From Pantoea alhagi (GTDB lineage: Bacteria; Pseudomonadota; Gammaproteobacteria; Enterobacterales; Enterobacteriaceae): 64,000 nt of DNA. The position numbers were made by a program, and so were the translations under genes. Shown here in pieces: positions 57,390 to 64,000 of this stretch. How positions within the stretch are numbered: the stretch's first letter is position 1; every line of letters starts with the position of its first letter. The DNA is taken from positions 1,116,001 through 1,180,000 of the forward strand of contig NZ_CP019706.1 of NCBI RefSeq assembly GCF_002101395.1, in the 5' to 3' direction. The notes below the pieces were generated by a model that was not told the origin of the DNA, searched no databases, and saw nothing but the letters and a program-made list of their open reading frames with translations.

Positions 57390-58766
57390 ATGAAAATAAT
57401 CATTCTCGGAGCAGGCCAGGTAGGCGGCACGCTGGCAGAAAACCTGGTGGGCGAAAATAACGATATTACCGTGGTGGATAAAGACGCCACACGTCTGCGT
57501 CAGCTACAGGATAAGTTCGATTTACGCGTGGTTCAGGGACACGGTTCCCACCCGAGGGTATTACGTGAAGCGGGTGCGCAGGATGCCGATATGCTGGTTG
57601 CGGTCACCAGCTCTGATGAAACGAATATGGTTGCCTGCCAGGTCGCTTATACGCTGTTTAATACGCCAAACCGAATTGCGCGCATTCGTGCTGCCGACTA
57701 TATCCGCGATGCAGAGAAGTTATTTATACCGGAAGCGGTGCCTATCGATCACCTGATTTCACCCGAGCAGCTGGTAATAGATAATATTTATCGTTTGATC
57801 CAGTATCCCGGCGCGTTACAGGTGGTGAATTTTGCTGAAGGTAAAGTGAGCCTGGCTGTGGTGAAAGCCTATTATGGCGGGCCGCTGATTGGTAACCCGT
57901 TATCGATAATGCGTGAACATATGCCCCATATCGATACGCGTGTTGCAGCCATATTTCGTCAGGATCGCCCTATCCGTCCGCAGGGTTCAACCATTGTCGA
58001 AGCTGGCGATGAAGTCTTTTTTATCGCTGCCAGCCAGCATATCCGCGCAGTGATGAGCGAAATGCAACGGCTGGAAAAGCCCTATAAAAGAATAATGCTC
58101 GTTGGCGGAGGCAATATCGGTTACGGCCTGGCGCTGCGGCTGGAAAAAAACTACAGCGTGAAACTGATTGAACGTAATCAGCAGCGTGCTGCCGAGCTGG
58201 CAGAGCTGTTGCAGGATACGATCGTTTTTTATGGTGATGCTTCAGATCAAGAGCTGTTAGCAGAAGAGCATATCGATCAGGTGGATCTTTTTATCGCCGT
58301 TACTAACGACGATGAAGCAAATATCATGTCTGCGATGCTGGCTAAAAAAATGGGTGCCAAAAAGGTTATGGTGCTTATTCAACGGCGCGCCTATGTCGAT
58401 TTAGTCCAGGGCAGCGTAATTGATATCGCCATCTCCCCACAGCAGGCAACTATCTCAGCCCTGCTTAGTCATGTTCGTAAAGCCGATATTGTTAGTGTGT
58501 CATCGCTACGCCGCGGTGTTGCTGAAGCTATCGAAGCGATTGCACACGGAGACGAAACAACATCCCGCGTTGTTGGCCGTCTGGTTGAAGATATCAAACT
58601 GCCTCCGGGTACCATTATCGGTGCCGTTGTACGCGGTGACGACATTATGATCGCAAATAATAATCTCCGTATTGAGCAAGGCGATCATGTCATTATGTTC
58701 CTGACGGACAAAAAGTTTGTGCCTGATGTGGAACGTCTTTTCCAGCCCAGCCCGTTTTTCCTGTAA
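57390..58766 (+). CDS. trkA: Trk system potassium uptake protein TrkA
   Basis: A 458-residue cytosolic regulator, the E. coli length, with two RCK modules. Each has a Rossmann NAD-binding motif (IILGAGQVGGTLAENL near residue 3 and MLVGGGNIGYGLALRL near 235) and a C-terminal RCK_C part. It gates TrkH/TrkG potassium channels. It lies 39 bases after rsmB. Confidence 0.98.
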   Translation: MKIIILGAGQVGGTLAENLVGENNDITVVDKDATRLRQLQDKFDLRVVQGHGSHPRVLREAGAQDADMLVAVTSSDETNMVACQVAYTLFNTPNRIARIRAADYIRDAEKLFIPEAVPIDHLISPEQLVIDNIYRLIQYPGALQVVNFAEGKVSLAVVKAYYGGPLIGNPLSIMREHMPHIDTRVAAIFRQDRPIRPQGSTIVEAGDEVFFIAASQHIRAVMSEMQRLEKPYKRIMLVGGGNIGYGLALRLEKNYSVKLIERNQQRAAELAELLQDTIVFYGDASDQELLAEEHIDQVDLFIAVTNDDEANIMSAMLAKKMGAKKVMVLIQRRAYVDLVQGSVIDIAISPQQATISALLSHVRKADIVSVSSLRRGVAEAIEAIAHGDETTSRVVGRLVEDIKLPPGTIIGAVVRGDDIMIANNNLRIEQGDHVIMFLTDKKFVPDVERLFQPSPFFL

Positions 58767-58769
58767 ACC

Positions 58770-58793
58770 ATCAGCAGCAAGGAAGCTGCTGAT
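58770..58793 (+). other. hairpin between trkA and mscL
   Basis: A nine-base-pair perfect stem (ATCAGCAGC with GCTGCTGAT) and a six-base loop lie 3 bases after the trkA stop. No T-run follows, so it may protect the trkA 3' end and not end transcription. Confidence 0.45.
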
Positions 58794-58886
58794 ACGTTCT
58801 GCTCTGCTCCCGCTGCGTTAATTGCCGATGGCAAACACTGATTCGTTTGTTAGACTTTATGGTTTGGCAATGGAAAGGAGCTGTTT

Positions 58887-59297
58887 ATGAGTTTTTTAAA
58901 AGAATTTCGTGATTTTGCAATGCGTGGCAACGTTGTCGATCTGGCCGTTGGTGTGGTTATCGGTGCTGCCTTTGGCAAGATTGTTTCATCTCTGGTTGCA
59001 AACATTATTATGCCGCCACTGGGATTGCTGATCGGTGGGGTAGATTTTAAACAATTCAAATGGATATTAAAGCCAGCTCAGGGAGAAACGCCACCGGTCG
59101 TGATGGAGTACGGCATCTTTTTGCAGAATATTTTTGATTTCATCATCATCGCGTTTGCGATTTTCATTGCTATCAAATTGATGAATAAACTGCACAAGAA
59201 AAAGGAAGTAGAAAAGCCGGTCGCTAAACCCAGCGCAGAAGCAACGTTGTTGACTGAAATCCGTGATTTAATGAAAGAACAGAATAATAAAGGCTAA
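58887..59297 (+). CDS. mscL: large-conductance mechanosensitive channel MscL
   Basis: A 136-residue inner-membrane channel, the E. coli length. The first membrane helix (AVGVVIGAAFGKIVSSLVANIIM, about 15-40), periplasmic loop and second helix (FIIIAFAIFIAIKLM, about 75-100) are followed by a charged C-terminal helical bundle. It opens under membrane tension to release solutes. An AAGGAG ribosome site precedes the ATG. The stop overlaps the arfA stop. Confidence 0.98.
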   Translation: MSFLKEFRDFAMRGNVVDLAVGVVIGAAFGKIVSSLVANIIMPPLGLLIGGVDFKQFKWILKPAQGETPPVVMEYGIFLQNIFDFIIIAFAIFIAIKLMNKLHKKKEVEKPVAKPSAEATLLTEIRDLMKEQNNKG

Positions 59298-59557
59298 ATC
59301 CCGGCGCTATGCTGAATAAATGCATAAGTCTTCGCCGGCAGTATCGCGCCAGATGCATTCTCGCCAACTAAAAGGCCAGTGGTAAAGTCTGCTTTACCAC
59401 TGGCCTCCCAGCCTGCTTTATTGTGTTTTGCTTTACGCCGATAGCTGCCTTTACCTTTTACATTCACCTCGACCCGCGTTTTGAACAGAGGGTCATGCAG
59501 TAAAGCCTCTATGGCATTGTTTTTGATTTTACCTTTTTTATGCTGATAACCAGACAT
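59294..59557 (-). CDS. arfA: alternative ribosome-rescue factor ArfA
   Basis: An 87-codon frame. Residues 1-55 match ArfA (YQHKKGKIKNNAIEALLHDP, then KGKGSYRRKAKHNKAGWEASG). ArfA frees ribosomes stalled on nonstop mRNA with release factor 2 when tmRNA rescue fails. A 15-base-pair hairpin with a T4 tail lies inside the frame at 59370-59406, in the codons for about residues 51-62, so most transcripts should end inside the gene and lack a stop codon. The C-terminal part after the hairpin (about 25 residues) is probably seldom made. The formal stop overlaps the mscL stop by 4 bases. Confidence 0.93.
   Translation of the reverse strand: MSGYQHKKGKIKNNAIEALLHDPLFKTRVEVNVKGKGSYRRKAKHNKAGWEASGKADFTTGLLVGENASGAILPAKTYAFIQHSAGI
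59370..59406 (-). terminator. intragenic hairpin of arfA (terminator/RNase III site)
   Basis: A perfect 15-base-pair stem with a four-base loop is followed on the minus strand by T4. In E. coli the equivalent arfA hairpin causes termination or RNase III cleavage, giving a nonstop message that tmRNA turns into degraded protein, so ArfA is made only when tmRNA fails. The same logic is expected here. Confidence 0.9.
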
Positions 59558-59611
59558 AACGTCTCCTTTGATGAAAGTCGGATATGTATATAGATCTAAT
59601 TTTTGCTGAAA

Positions 59612-60049
59612 TCAATGTTTGCCAGGGTTCAGCTCACCTTTTTTTACCGTTCCCCGTTCCAGGCTTTCCAGGATAGAACAGTCAAGGCTGGTATGTGCCG
59701 AACCGCAGCAGGCATCACTTAAACATTGCAGGGAACGTTGCATCATCTGTAGTTCCGCAATACGAATTTCAACTTCATGCAGGCGAGCCTGTACGATATT
59801 TTTAGACTCCTGACAGGTATGGTGTGCCGGATCGATACGGATCGAGAGTAAATCCCGGATCGCATCTAACGTTAACCCTAGCTGCTTAGCGTGCCGGATG
59901 AATTTAAGACGCCGCAGGTCATCATCGTTATATAACCGGAATCCCCCAGCCGAGCGGGCTGGCGCATCCATCATATTCTCTTTTTCATAATAACGAATGG
60001 TATCTGGCGTGACGGCAGCCAACCGGGCAAGCTCACCGATACGGTACAT
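59612..60049 (-). CDS. zntR: Zn(II)-responsive MerR-type regulator ZntR
   Basis: A 145-residue MerR-family activator (E. coli 141). The helix-turn-helix starts MYRIGELARLAAVTPDTIRYYEKE, and the dimerisation helix follows. The metal ligands are Cys79, Cys114, Cys115, His119 and Cys124, as in E. coli ZntR. It activates zntA, the zinc exporter, which is not in the window. It begins 2 bases after yhdN, and the two genes are probably co-transcribed. Confidence 0.96.
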   Translation of the reverse strand: MYRIGELARLAAVTPDTIRYYEKENMMDAPARSAGGFRLYNDDDLRRLKFIRHAKQLGLTLDAIRDLLSIRIDPAHHTCQESKNIVQARLHEVEIRIAELQMMQRSLQCLSDACCGSAHTSLDCSILESLERGTVKKGELNPGKH

Positions 60050-60051
60050 AT

Positions 60052-60420
60052 TTACTCTCCTGCAAAACGTTGGGCAATCGCATTACGATACTCCCCGGAA
60101 AGAAAATCGGTGTTCAAACCTGCCTGCAACAGTTTTATTTCAAGCAGGCGCAGGCGTTTTAGATGGTCACTTTGGGCTATCTCGTCGGGATCAAGCTGTT
60201 TCAATAAGTCATTGAGTTCCAGCGCTTCACGCCGTATTTCCAGTTCCGGCGGTAAATAACCGGCATTCTTTAACATGCGGTAGCCAGCACGAAGCTCTGG
60301 TGGAACATGACTGTCATCATCCAGTATGAGTGGAGCACCTTCTCCAGGCAAACCTTGAAGCTCGCCCCTCTGCTGTGCTTCGCGAATATGTTGTTCAGCC
60401 AGTTGATCGATTAGCCACAT
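60052..60420 (-). CDS. yhdN: DUF1992-family protein YhdN
   Basis: A 122-residue cytosolic protein (E. coli YhdN is 122) of the DUF1992/DnaJ-homologue-C28 family, function unknown. It starts MWLIDQLAEQHIREAQQRGE and contains LPGEGAPLILDDDSHVPPEL. It lies after the alpha operon terminator and immediately before zntR. Confidence 0.93.
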   Translation of the reverse strand: MWLIDQLAEQHIREAQQRGELQGLPGEGAPLILDDDSHVPPELRAGYRMLKNAGYLPPELEIRREALELNDLLKQLDPDEIAQSDHLKRLRLLEIKLLQAGLNTDFLSGEYRNAIAQRFAGE

Positions 60421-60497
60421 GTCATGCTCCGGAAAATATCAGAGCTTCAGGATAGCGCAGATGAGTGGGAGGTAAAGCAGAGATAAAATGAGAATAT

Positions 60498-60525
60498 AAA
60501 AAAACCGGGCACCAGGCCCGGTTTC
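60498..60525 (-). terminator. intrinsic terminator of the alpha operon
   Basis: On the minus strand a nine-base-pair stem (AAACCGGGC with GCCCGGTTT) is followed by a run of T residues, 17 bases after the rplQ stop. Confidence 0.9.
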
Positions 60526-60541
60526 TTTAACATACAGCAGA

Positions 60542-60928
60542 TTACTCTGCTGCAGCTTCTGCTTGAGCTTCTGGACGATCAACCAGCTCGATGTAAGCCA
60601 TCGGAGCGTTGTCACCAGCGCGGAAGCCACACTTCAGAATGCGAGTGTAACCACCGGCACGGCTCGCGAAACGCGGGCCCAGCTCGTTAAACAGTTTTGC
60701 CACGATCTCGTTATCACGAGTGCGGGCGAATGCCAGACGACGATTAGCTACGCTGTCGGTCTTGGCAAGAGTAATCAGCGGCTCAACTACGCGACGCAGC
60801 TCTTTCGCTTTCGGCAGGGTCGTCTTGATGATCTCATGACGAACCAAAGAGCCGGCCATGTTGCGGAACATAGCCTGACGATGGCTGCTGTTGCGGTTCA
60901 GTTGACGACCACTCTTACGATGGCGCAT
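60542..60928 (-). CDS. rplQ: 50S ribosomal protein L17
   Basis: A 128-residue large-subunit protein beginning MRHRKSGRQLNRNSSHRQAM with the family signature GGYTRILKCGFRAGDNAPMA. Its length fits E. coli (127) and the C-terminus is Ala/Glu-rich. It is the last gene of the alpha operon, 40 bases after rpoA. Confidence 0.99.
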   Translation of the reverse strand: MRHRKSGRQLNRNSSHRQAMFRNMAGSLVRHEIIKTTLPKAKELRRVVEPLITLAKTDSVANRRLAFARTRDNEIVAKLFNELGPRFASRAGGYTRILKCGFRAGDNAPMAYIELVDRPEAQAEAAAE

Positions 60929-60968
60929 GACCTTATCCTTCTCAGTAAAACCTTAACCTGCGATCTGG

Positions 60969-61958
60969 TTATTCATCAGCAATGCTTGCCGGCGGCCAGT
61001 TTTCCAGGCGCATGCCCAGAGACAGACCACGCGAAGCCAGCACGTCTTTAATCTCAGTAAGAGATTTTTTACCAAGGTTAGGCGTTTTAAGTAGCTCAAC
61101 CTCGGTACGCTGTACCAGATCACCGATGTAGTGGATAGCTTCTGCCTTAAGGCAGTTAGCAGAGCGGACAGTCAATTCCAGATCGTCAACAGGGCGCAGC
61201 AGGATCGGATCGAATTCTGGTTTCTCTTCTTTAACTTCCGGCTGACGCACATCACGCAGGTCAACGAAAGCTTCCAGTTGTTCAGCCAGAATGGTAGCCG
61301 CACGACGAATCGCCTCTTCAGGATCGATTGTGCCGTTGGTTTCCATTTCGATGACCAGCTTATCCAGGTCGGTACGCTGTTCCACGCGCGCAGCTTCAAC
61401 ATTGTAGGCGATACGGTCTACAGGGCTATAGCAAGCGTCGACTAACAGACGACCGATTGGGCGCTCATCTTCTTCCGAATGAATTCGGGCAGAAGCCGGC
61501 ACATAACCACGGCCACGCTGAACTTTGATACGCATATTAATAGATGCGTTTTCATCGGTCAGATGGCAGATCACGTGCTGCGGCTTGACGATTTCGACAT
61601 CACCATCATGGGTAATGTCGGCTGCAGTCACAGGGCCAATGCCAGATTTATTCAGCGTAAGGATGACTTCATCTTTACCCTGAACTCTTACCGCCAGCCC
61701 TTTCAGGTTAAGCAGGATTTCCAGGATATCTTCCTGTACGCCCTCTTTTGTGCTGTACTCATGAAGTACACCATCAATCTCAACCTCGGTCACCGCGCAA
61801 CCCGGCATGGATGACAGCAGAATACGGCGCAGTGCGTTACCAAGAGTATGGCCAAAGCCACGCTCTAAAGGCTCAAGGGTCACCTTGGCGTGCGTCGAAC
61901 TCAGTTGCTCGATATCTACCAGGCGCGGTTTTAGAAACTCTGTCACAGAACCCTGCAT
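60969..61958 (-). CDS. rpoA: RNA polymerase alpha subunit
   Basis: A 329-residue subunit, the E. coli length. The N-terminal domain (about 1-235) assembles beta and beta-prime, and includes [20 protein letters not shown]. The C-terminal domain (about 250-329) binds UP elements and activators, including [20 protein letters not shown] and [13 protein letters not shown]. It lies 25 bases after rpsD. Confidence 0.99.
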
Positions 61959-61983
61959 TGTGTCCTCTCTTTGGTACTAAGCT

Positions 61984-62604
61984 TTACTTGGAGTAAAGCT
62001 CGACGATCAGGTGTTCGTTAATGTCCGCAGACAGATCAGTACGTTCAGGAATACGTTTGAACACACCTTCCATCTTAGTTGCATCAACTTCCAGCCAGGT
62101 TGGCTTTTCACGCTGCTCAGCCAGCTCCAGAGCGGCTTTCACGCGAGACTGCTTTTTGGCTTTCTCGCGGATGCTGACTACGTCATTCGGAGATACCTGA
62201 TAAGAAGCGATGTTAACAACGCGACCATTTACCATGATGGATTTATGGCTAACCAGCTGACGTGCTTCTGCACGAGTGGCACCAAAGCCCATACGATAAA
62301 CTACGTTGTCCAGACGACCTTCCAGCAGTTGTAACAGGTTTTCACCGGTGTTGCCTTTCAGACGCGCTGCTTCTTTGTAATAGTTACGGAACTGACGCTC
62401 AAGCACGCCGTAGATACGACGAACTTTCTGCTTTTCACGTAACTGACCGCCGTAGTCAGACAGACGCGGTTTACGCGCACCGTGCTGGCCAGGGGCTTGT
62501 TCAATCTTACACTTGGAATCAATCGCGCGAACGCCAGACTTCAGGAATAAGTCTGTGCCCTCACGACGGCTCAGCTTGAGCTTAGGACCCAAATATCTTG
62601 CCAT
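61984..62604 (-). CDS. rpsD: 30S ribosomal protein S4
   Basis: A 206-residue protein, the E. coli length, that binds the 5' domain of 16S rRNA and starts 30S assembly. It begins MARYLGPKLKLSRREGTDLF and has the S4 domain (about 95-160). S4 is also the translational repressor of the alpha operon through the leader at 63,399-63,520. Confidence 0.99.
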   Translation of the reverse strand: MARYLGPKLKLSRREGTDLFLKSGVRAIDSKCKIEQAPGQHGARKPRLSDYGGQLREKQKVRRIYGVLERQFRNYYKEAARLKGNTGENLLQLLEGRLDNVVYRMGFGATRAEARQLVSHKSIMVNGRVVNIASYQVSPNDVVSIREKAKKQSRVKAALELAEQREKPTWLEVDATKMEGVFKRIPERTDLSADINEHLIVELYSK

Positions 62605-62635
62605 TTTCTTTCTCCAACTATCCTAAAAACGGGCG

Positions 62636-63025
62636 TTATACGCGACGTTTTTTCGGCGGACGACAACCGTTGTGAGGGATCGGAGTCACATCAGTAATAT
62701 TAGTGATGCGGAAACCTGCGGCGTTCAGAGCACGAATGGTAGATTCGCGACCCGGACCCGGACCCTTAACCATAACTTCCAGATTCTTGATACCGTAATC
62801 TTTCACGGCCTCTGCGCAACGCTCAGCAGCAACCTGTGCAGCGAACGGCGTAGATTTACGAGAACCACGGAAACCGGAACCACCGGCAGTTGCCCAACCC
62901 AGTGCGTTACCCTGACGGTCAGTAATGGTAACGATGGTGTTGTTAAAAGAAGCATGGACATGAGCCACGCCATCTGAGACTTGTTTTCTTACACGCTTAC
63001 GTGCACGAACTGGTGCCTTTGCCAT
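62636..63025 (-). CDS. rpsK: 30S ribosomal protein S11
   Basis: A 129-residue protein that forms part of the platform near the E site. It begins MAKAPVRARKRVRKQVSDGV and ends in NGCRPPKKRRV. It is 31 bases before rpsD and 16 after rpsM. Confidence 0.99.
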   Translation of the reverse strand: MAKAPVRARKRVRKQVSDGVAHVHASFNNTIVTITDRQGNALGWATAGGSGFRGSRKSTPFAAQVAAERCAEAVKDYGIKNLEVMVKGPGPGRESTIRALNAAGFRITNITDVTPIPHNGCRPPKKRRV

Positions 63026-63041
63026 TATTCAATCACCCCGA

Positions 63042-63398
63042 TTATTTCTTGATCGGTTTGCGCGGACCCTTACGGGTACGGGCGTTGGTCTTGGTACGCT
63101 GACCGCGCACTGGCAGACCACGACGATGACGCAAACCGCGATAGCAACCAAGGTCCATCAGACGCTTGATGCTCATGCTCACTTCACGGCGCAGATCACC
63201 TTCAACGACAAATTTGGCAACTTCGTCACGCAGCGTGTCGATTTGTTCTTCAGACAGCTCACTGATCTTAACATCTTCAGCGATACCCGCAGCAGCACAG
63301 ATGGCCTTGGAGCGAGTTTTGCCGACACCGTAGATCGAAGTTAATGCGATTACGGCATGTTTCTGATCAGGAATGTTAATGCCTGCTATACGGGCCAC
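63042..63398 (-). CDS. rpsM: 30S ribosomal protein S13
   Basis: A 118-residue head protein that contacts the P-site tRNA and S19, ending in the basic tail ARTRKGPRKPIKK. The start is GTG at 63398 with an AGGAG ribosome site. The GTG and the upstream pseudoknot region are where S4 represses the operon in E. coli, so this start is regulated. It is the first gene of the alpha operon. Confidence 0.99.
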   Translation of the reverse strand: MARIAGINIPDQKHAVIALTSIYGVGKTRSKAICAAAGIAEDVKISELSEEQIDTLRDEVAKFVVEGDLRREVSMSIKRLMDLGCYRGLRHRRGLPVRGQRTKTNARTRKGPRKPIKK

Positions 63399-63520
63399 TA
63401 TGCACTCCTACTATTTAATATGTACGCACCATGCTGAAAAGCCCGTTTTCAGGATACTCAAATGGAAACGTACAGACATACAAAAGATTGGCTGGCTAAT
63501 CTAGCCAGCTCAACCCAACT
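63399..63520 (-). promoter_or_regulatory. alpha operon leader (S4-binding pseudoknot)
   Basis: The leader before rpsM nearly matches the E. coli alpha operon leader over most of its length, including CGTTTCCATTTGAGTATCC, the CTGAAAACGGGCTTTTCAG hairpin and the AATAGTAGGAGTGCATAGTG start region. In E. coli this folds into a nested pseudoknot that S4 traps, blocking initiation at rpsM. Confidence 0.88.
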
Positions 63521-63544
63521 TTGCAAGAAAAATATGCGAGAAAA

Positions 63545-63661
63545 TCAGCCCTGGCGCTGTTTATGCTTAGGCTCGGCACTGCAAATCACACGAACGACGC
63601 CGTCGCGACGAATGATTTTGCAGTTACGACATAATTTCTTGACGGAAGCACGAACTTTCAT
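63545..63661 (-). CDS. rpmJ: 50S ribosomal protein L36 (zinc-binding form)
   Basis: A 38-residue ribosomal protein, starting MKVRASVKKLCRNCKIIRR. The zinc ribbon residues Cys11, Cys14, Cys27 and His33 are all present, so it is the zinc-dependent type. It sits between secY and rpsM, as the last gene of the spc operon in E. coli. Confidence 0.98.
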   Translation of the reverse strand: MKVRASVKKLCRNCKIIRRDGVVRVICSAEPKHKQRQG

Positions 63662-63692
63662 TTTTACTCTCCGTAACTTCTCAAGCGCCTGA

Positions 63693-64000
63693 TTAGCGGC
63701 TATAGCCTTTCAGGTTTGCTTTCTTCAATGCAGACTCGTACTGACTGGACATCATCAGAGTTTGCACTTGAGCCATAAAGTCCATGATGACCACAACGAC
63801 GATAAGCAGTGAGGTTCCACCGAAGTAGAACGGTACTTTCATCGCATCACGCATGAACTCCGGGATCAGGCAGATGAAAGTAATGTAGAGCGCACCAACT
63901 AGCGTCAGACGCGTCATCACTTTATCGATGTACTTCGCCGTTTGCTCTCCCGGACGAATTCCTGGTACAAATGCACCAGACTTCTTCAGGTTATCTGCTG
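63693..64000 (-). CDS. secY: preprotein translocase subunit SecY, partial (5' end outside window)
   Basis: About the last 101 residues of SecY, the channel subunit of SecYEG. The visible part has the sequence GIRPGEQTAKYIDKVM, two membrane segments (TLVGALYITFICLIPEFM and FGGTSLLIVVVVIMDFMAQV) and the C-terminal tail ALKKANLKGYSR. E. coli SecY is 443 residues. The frame is open to the right edge. It is 31 bases before rpmJ. Confidence 0.97.
   Translation of the reverse strand, partial: ADNLKKSGAFVPGIRPGEQTAKYIDKVMTRLTLVGALYITFICLIPEFMRDAMKVPFYFGGTSLLIVVVVIMDFMAQVQTLMMSSQYESALKKANLKGYSR

Overview
The window is a stretch of core chromosome from a gammaproteobacterium of the order Enterobacterales, at moderate GC content. 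Almost every gene has a clear Escherichia coli counterpart, and the order follows the E. coli sspA to rpsI to mreBCD to accBC to fis to rrnD to rpoA to secY region. Several features differ from E. coli: a type II dehydroquinase (aroQ) before accB, msrPQ next to it, an aldehyde dehydrogenase between yhcO and aaeB, a second yhcN-like gene, and an lpxP-type acyltransferase after fis. Together with a typical 16S gene these suggest the Erwiniaceae (Pantoea, Mixta or Erwinia-like). That placement is an inference; no database was searched.

Layout, left to right. 1-1,650 (minus): the start of sspA, then the S9/L13 operon rplM-rpsI. 1,876-8,154: zapE, zapG, the periplasmic proteases degQ and degS, mdh and argR with its ARG boxes. 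8,600-9,760: two tandem yhcN-like genes and a barstar-like gene. 9,806-15,701: a succinate-semialdehyde dehydrogenase-like gene and the aaeXAB efflux operon with its divergent regulator aaeR. 15,735-28,230 (minus): tldD, yhdP, rng, yhdE, mreDCB and csrD, a cell-shape and envelope cluster. 28,444-36,348 (plus): acuI, msrPQ, aroQ-accB-accC, yhdT-panF and prmA. 36,488-36,841: a broken alpha-carbonic anhydrase gene. 37,120-38,406: dusB-fis. 38,600-39,520: lpxP-like. 39,868-44,021: the aapJQMP amino-acid ABC transporter behind a clear sigma-54 promoter.

44,166-49,628 (minus) is a complete rRNA operon of rrnD type: 16S, tRNA-Ile(GAT), tRNA-Ala(TGC), 23S, 5S, tRNA-Thr(GGT), 5S. It has P1 and P2 promoters, an UP-like A-tract, boxA in the leader and spacer, and a terminator. 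50,101-54,411: yrdA against the dprA-smg-yrdD-tsaC-aroE-yrdB operon. 54,539-59,297 (plus): def-fmt-rsmB-trkA-mscL. 59,294-60,420 (minus): arfA, zntR and yhdN. 60,542-64,000 (minus): the alpha operon (rpsM-rpsK-rpsD-rpoA-rplQ) with its S4-responsive leader, preceded by rpmJ and the 3' part of secY from the spc operon.

I did not find a phage, insertion sequence, CRISPR array or toxin-antitoxin locus, nor any convincing undescribed multigene system. The best leads are regulatory or evolutionary: the NtrC/sigma-54 control region before aapJ, the arfA hairpin that makes a nonstop message, the carbonic anhydrase remnant between prmA and dusB, a long hairpin between the tRNA genes of the rRNA operon, and hairpins between mreB and mreC and between degQ and degS.
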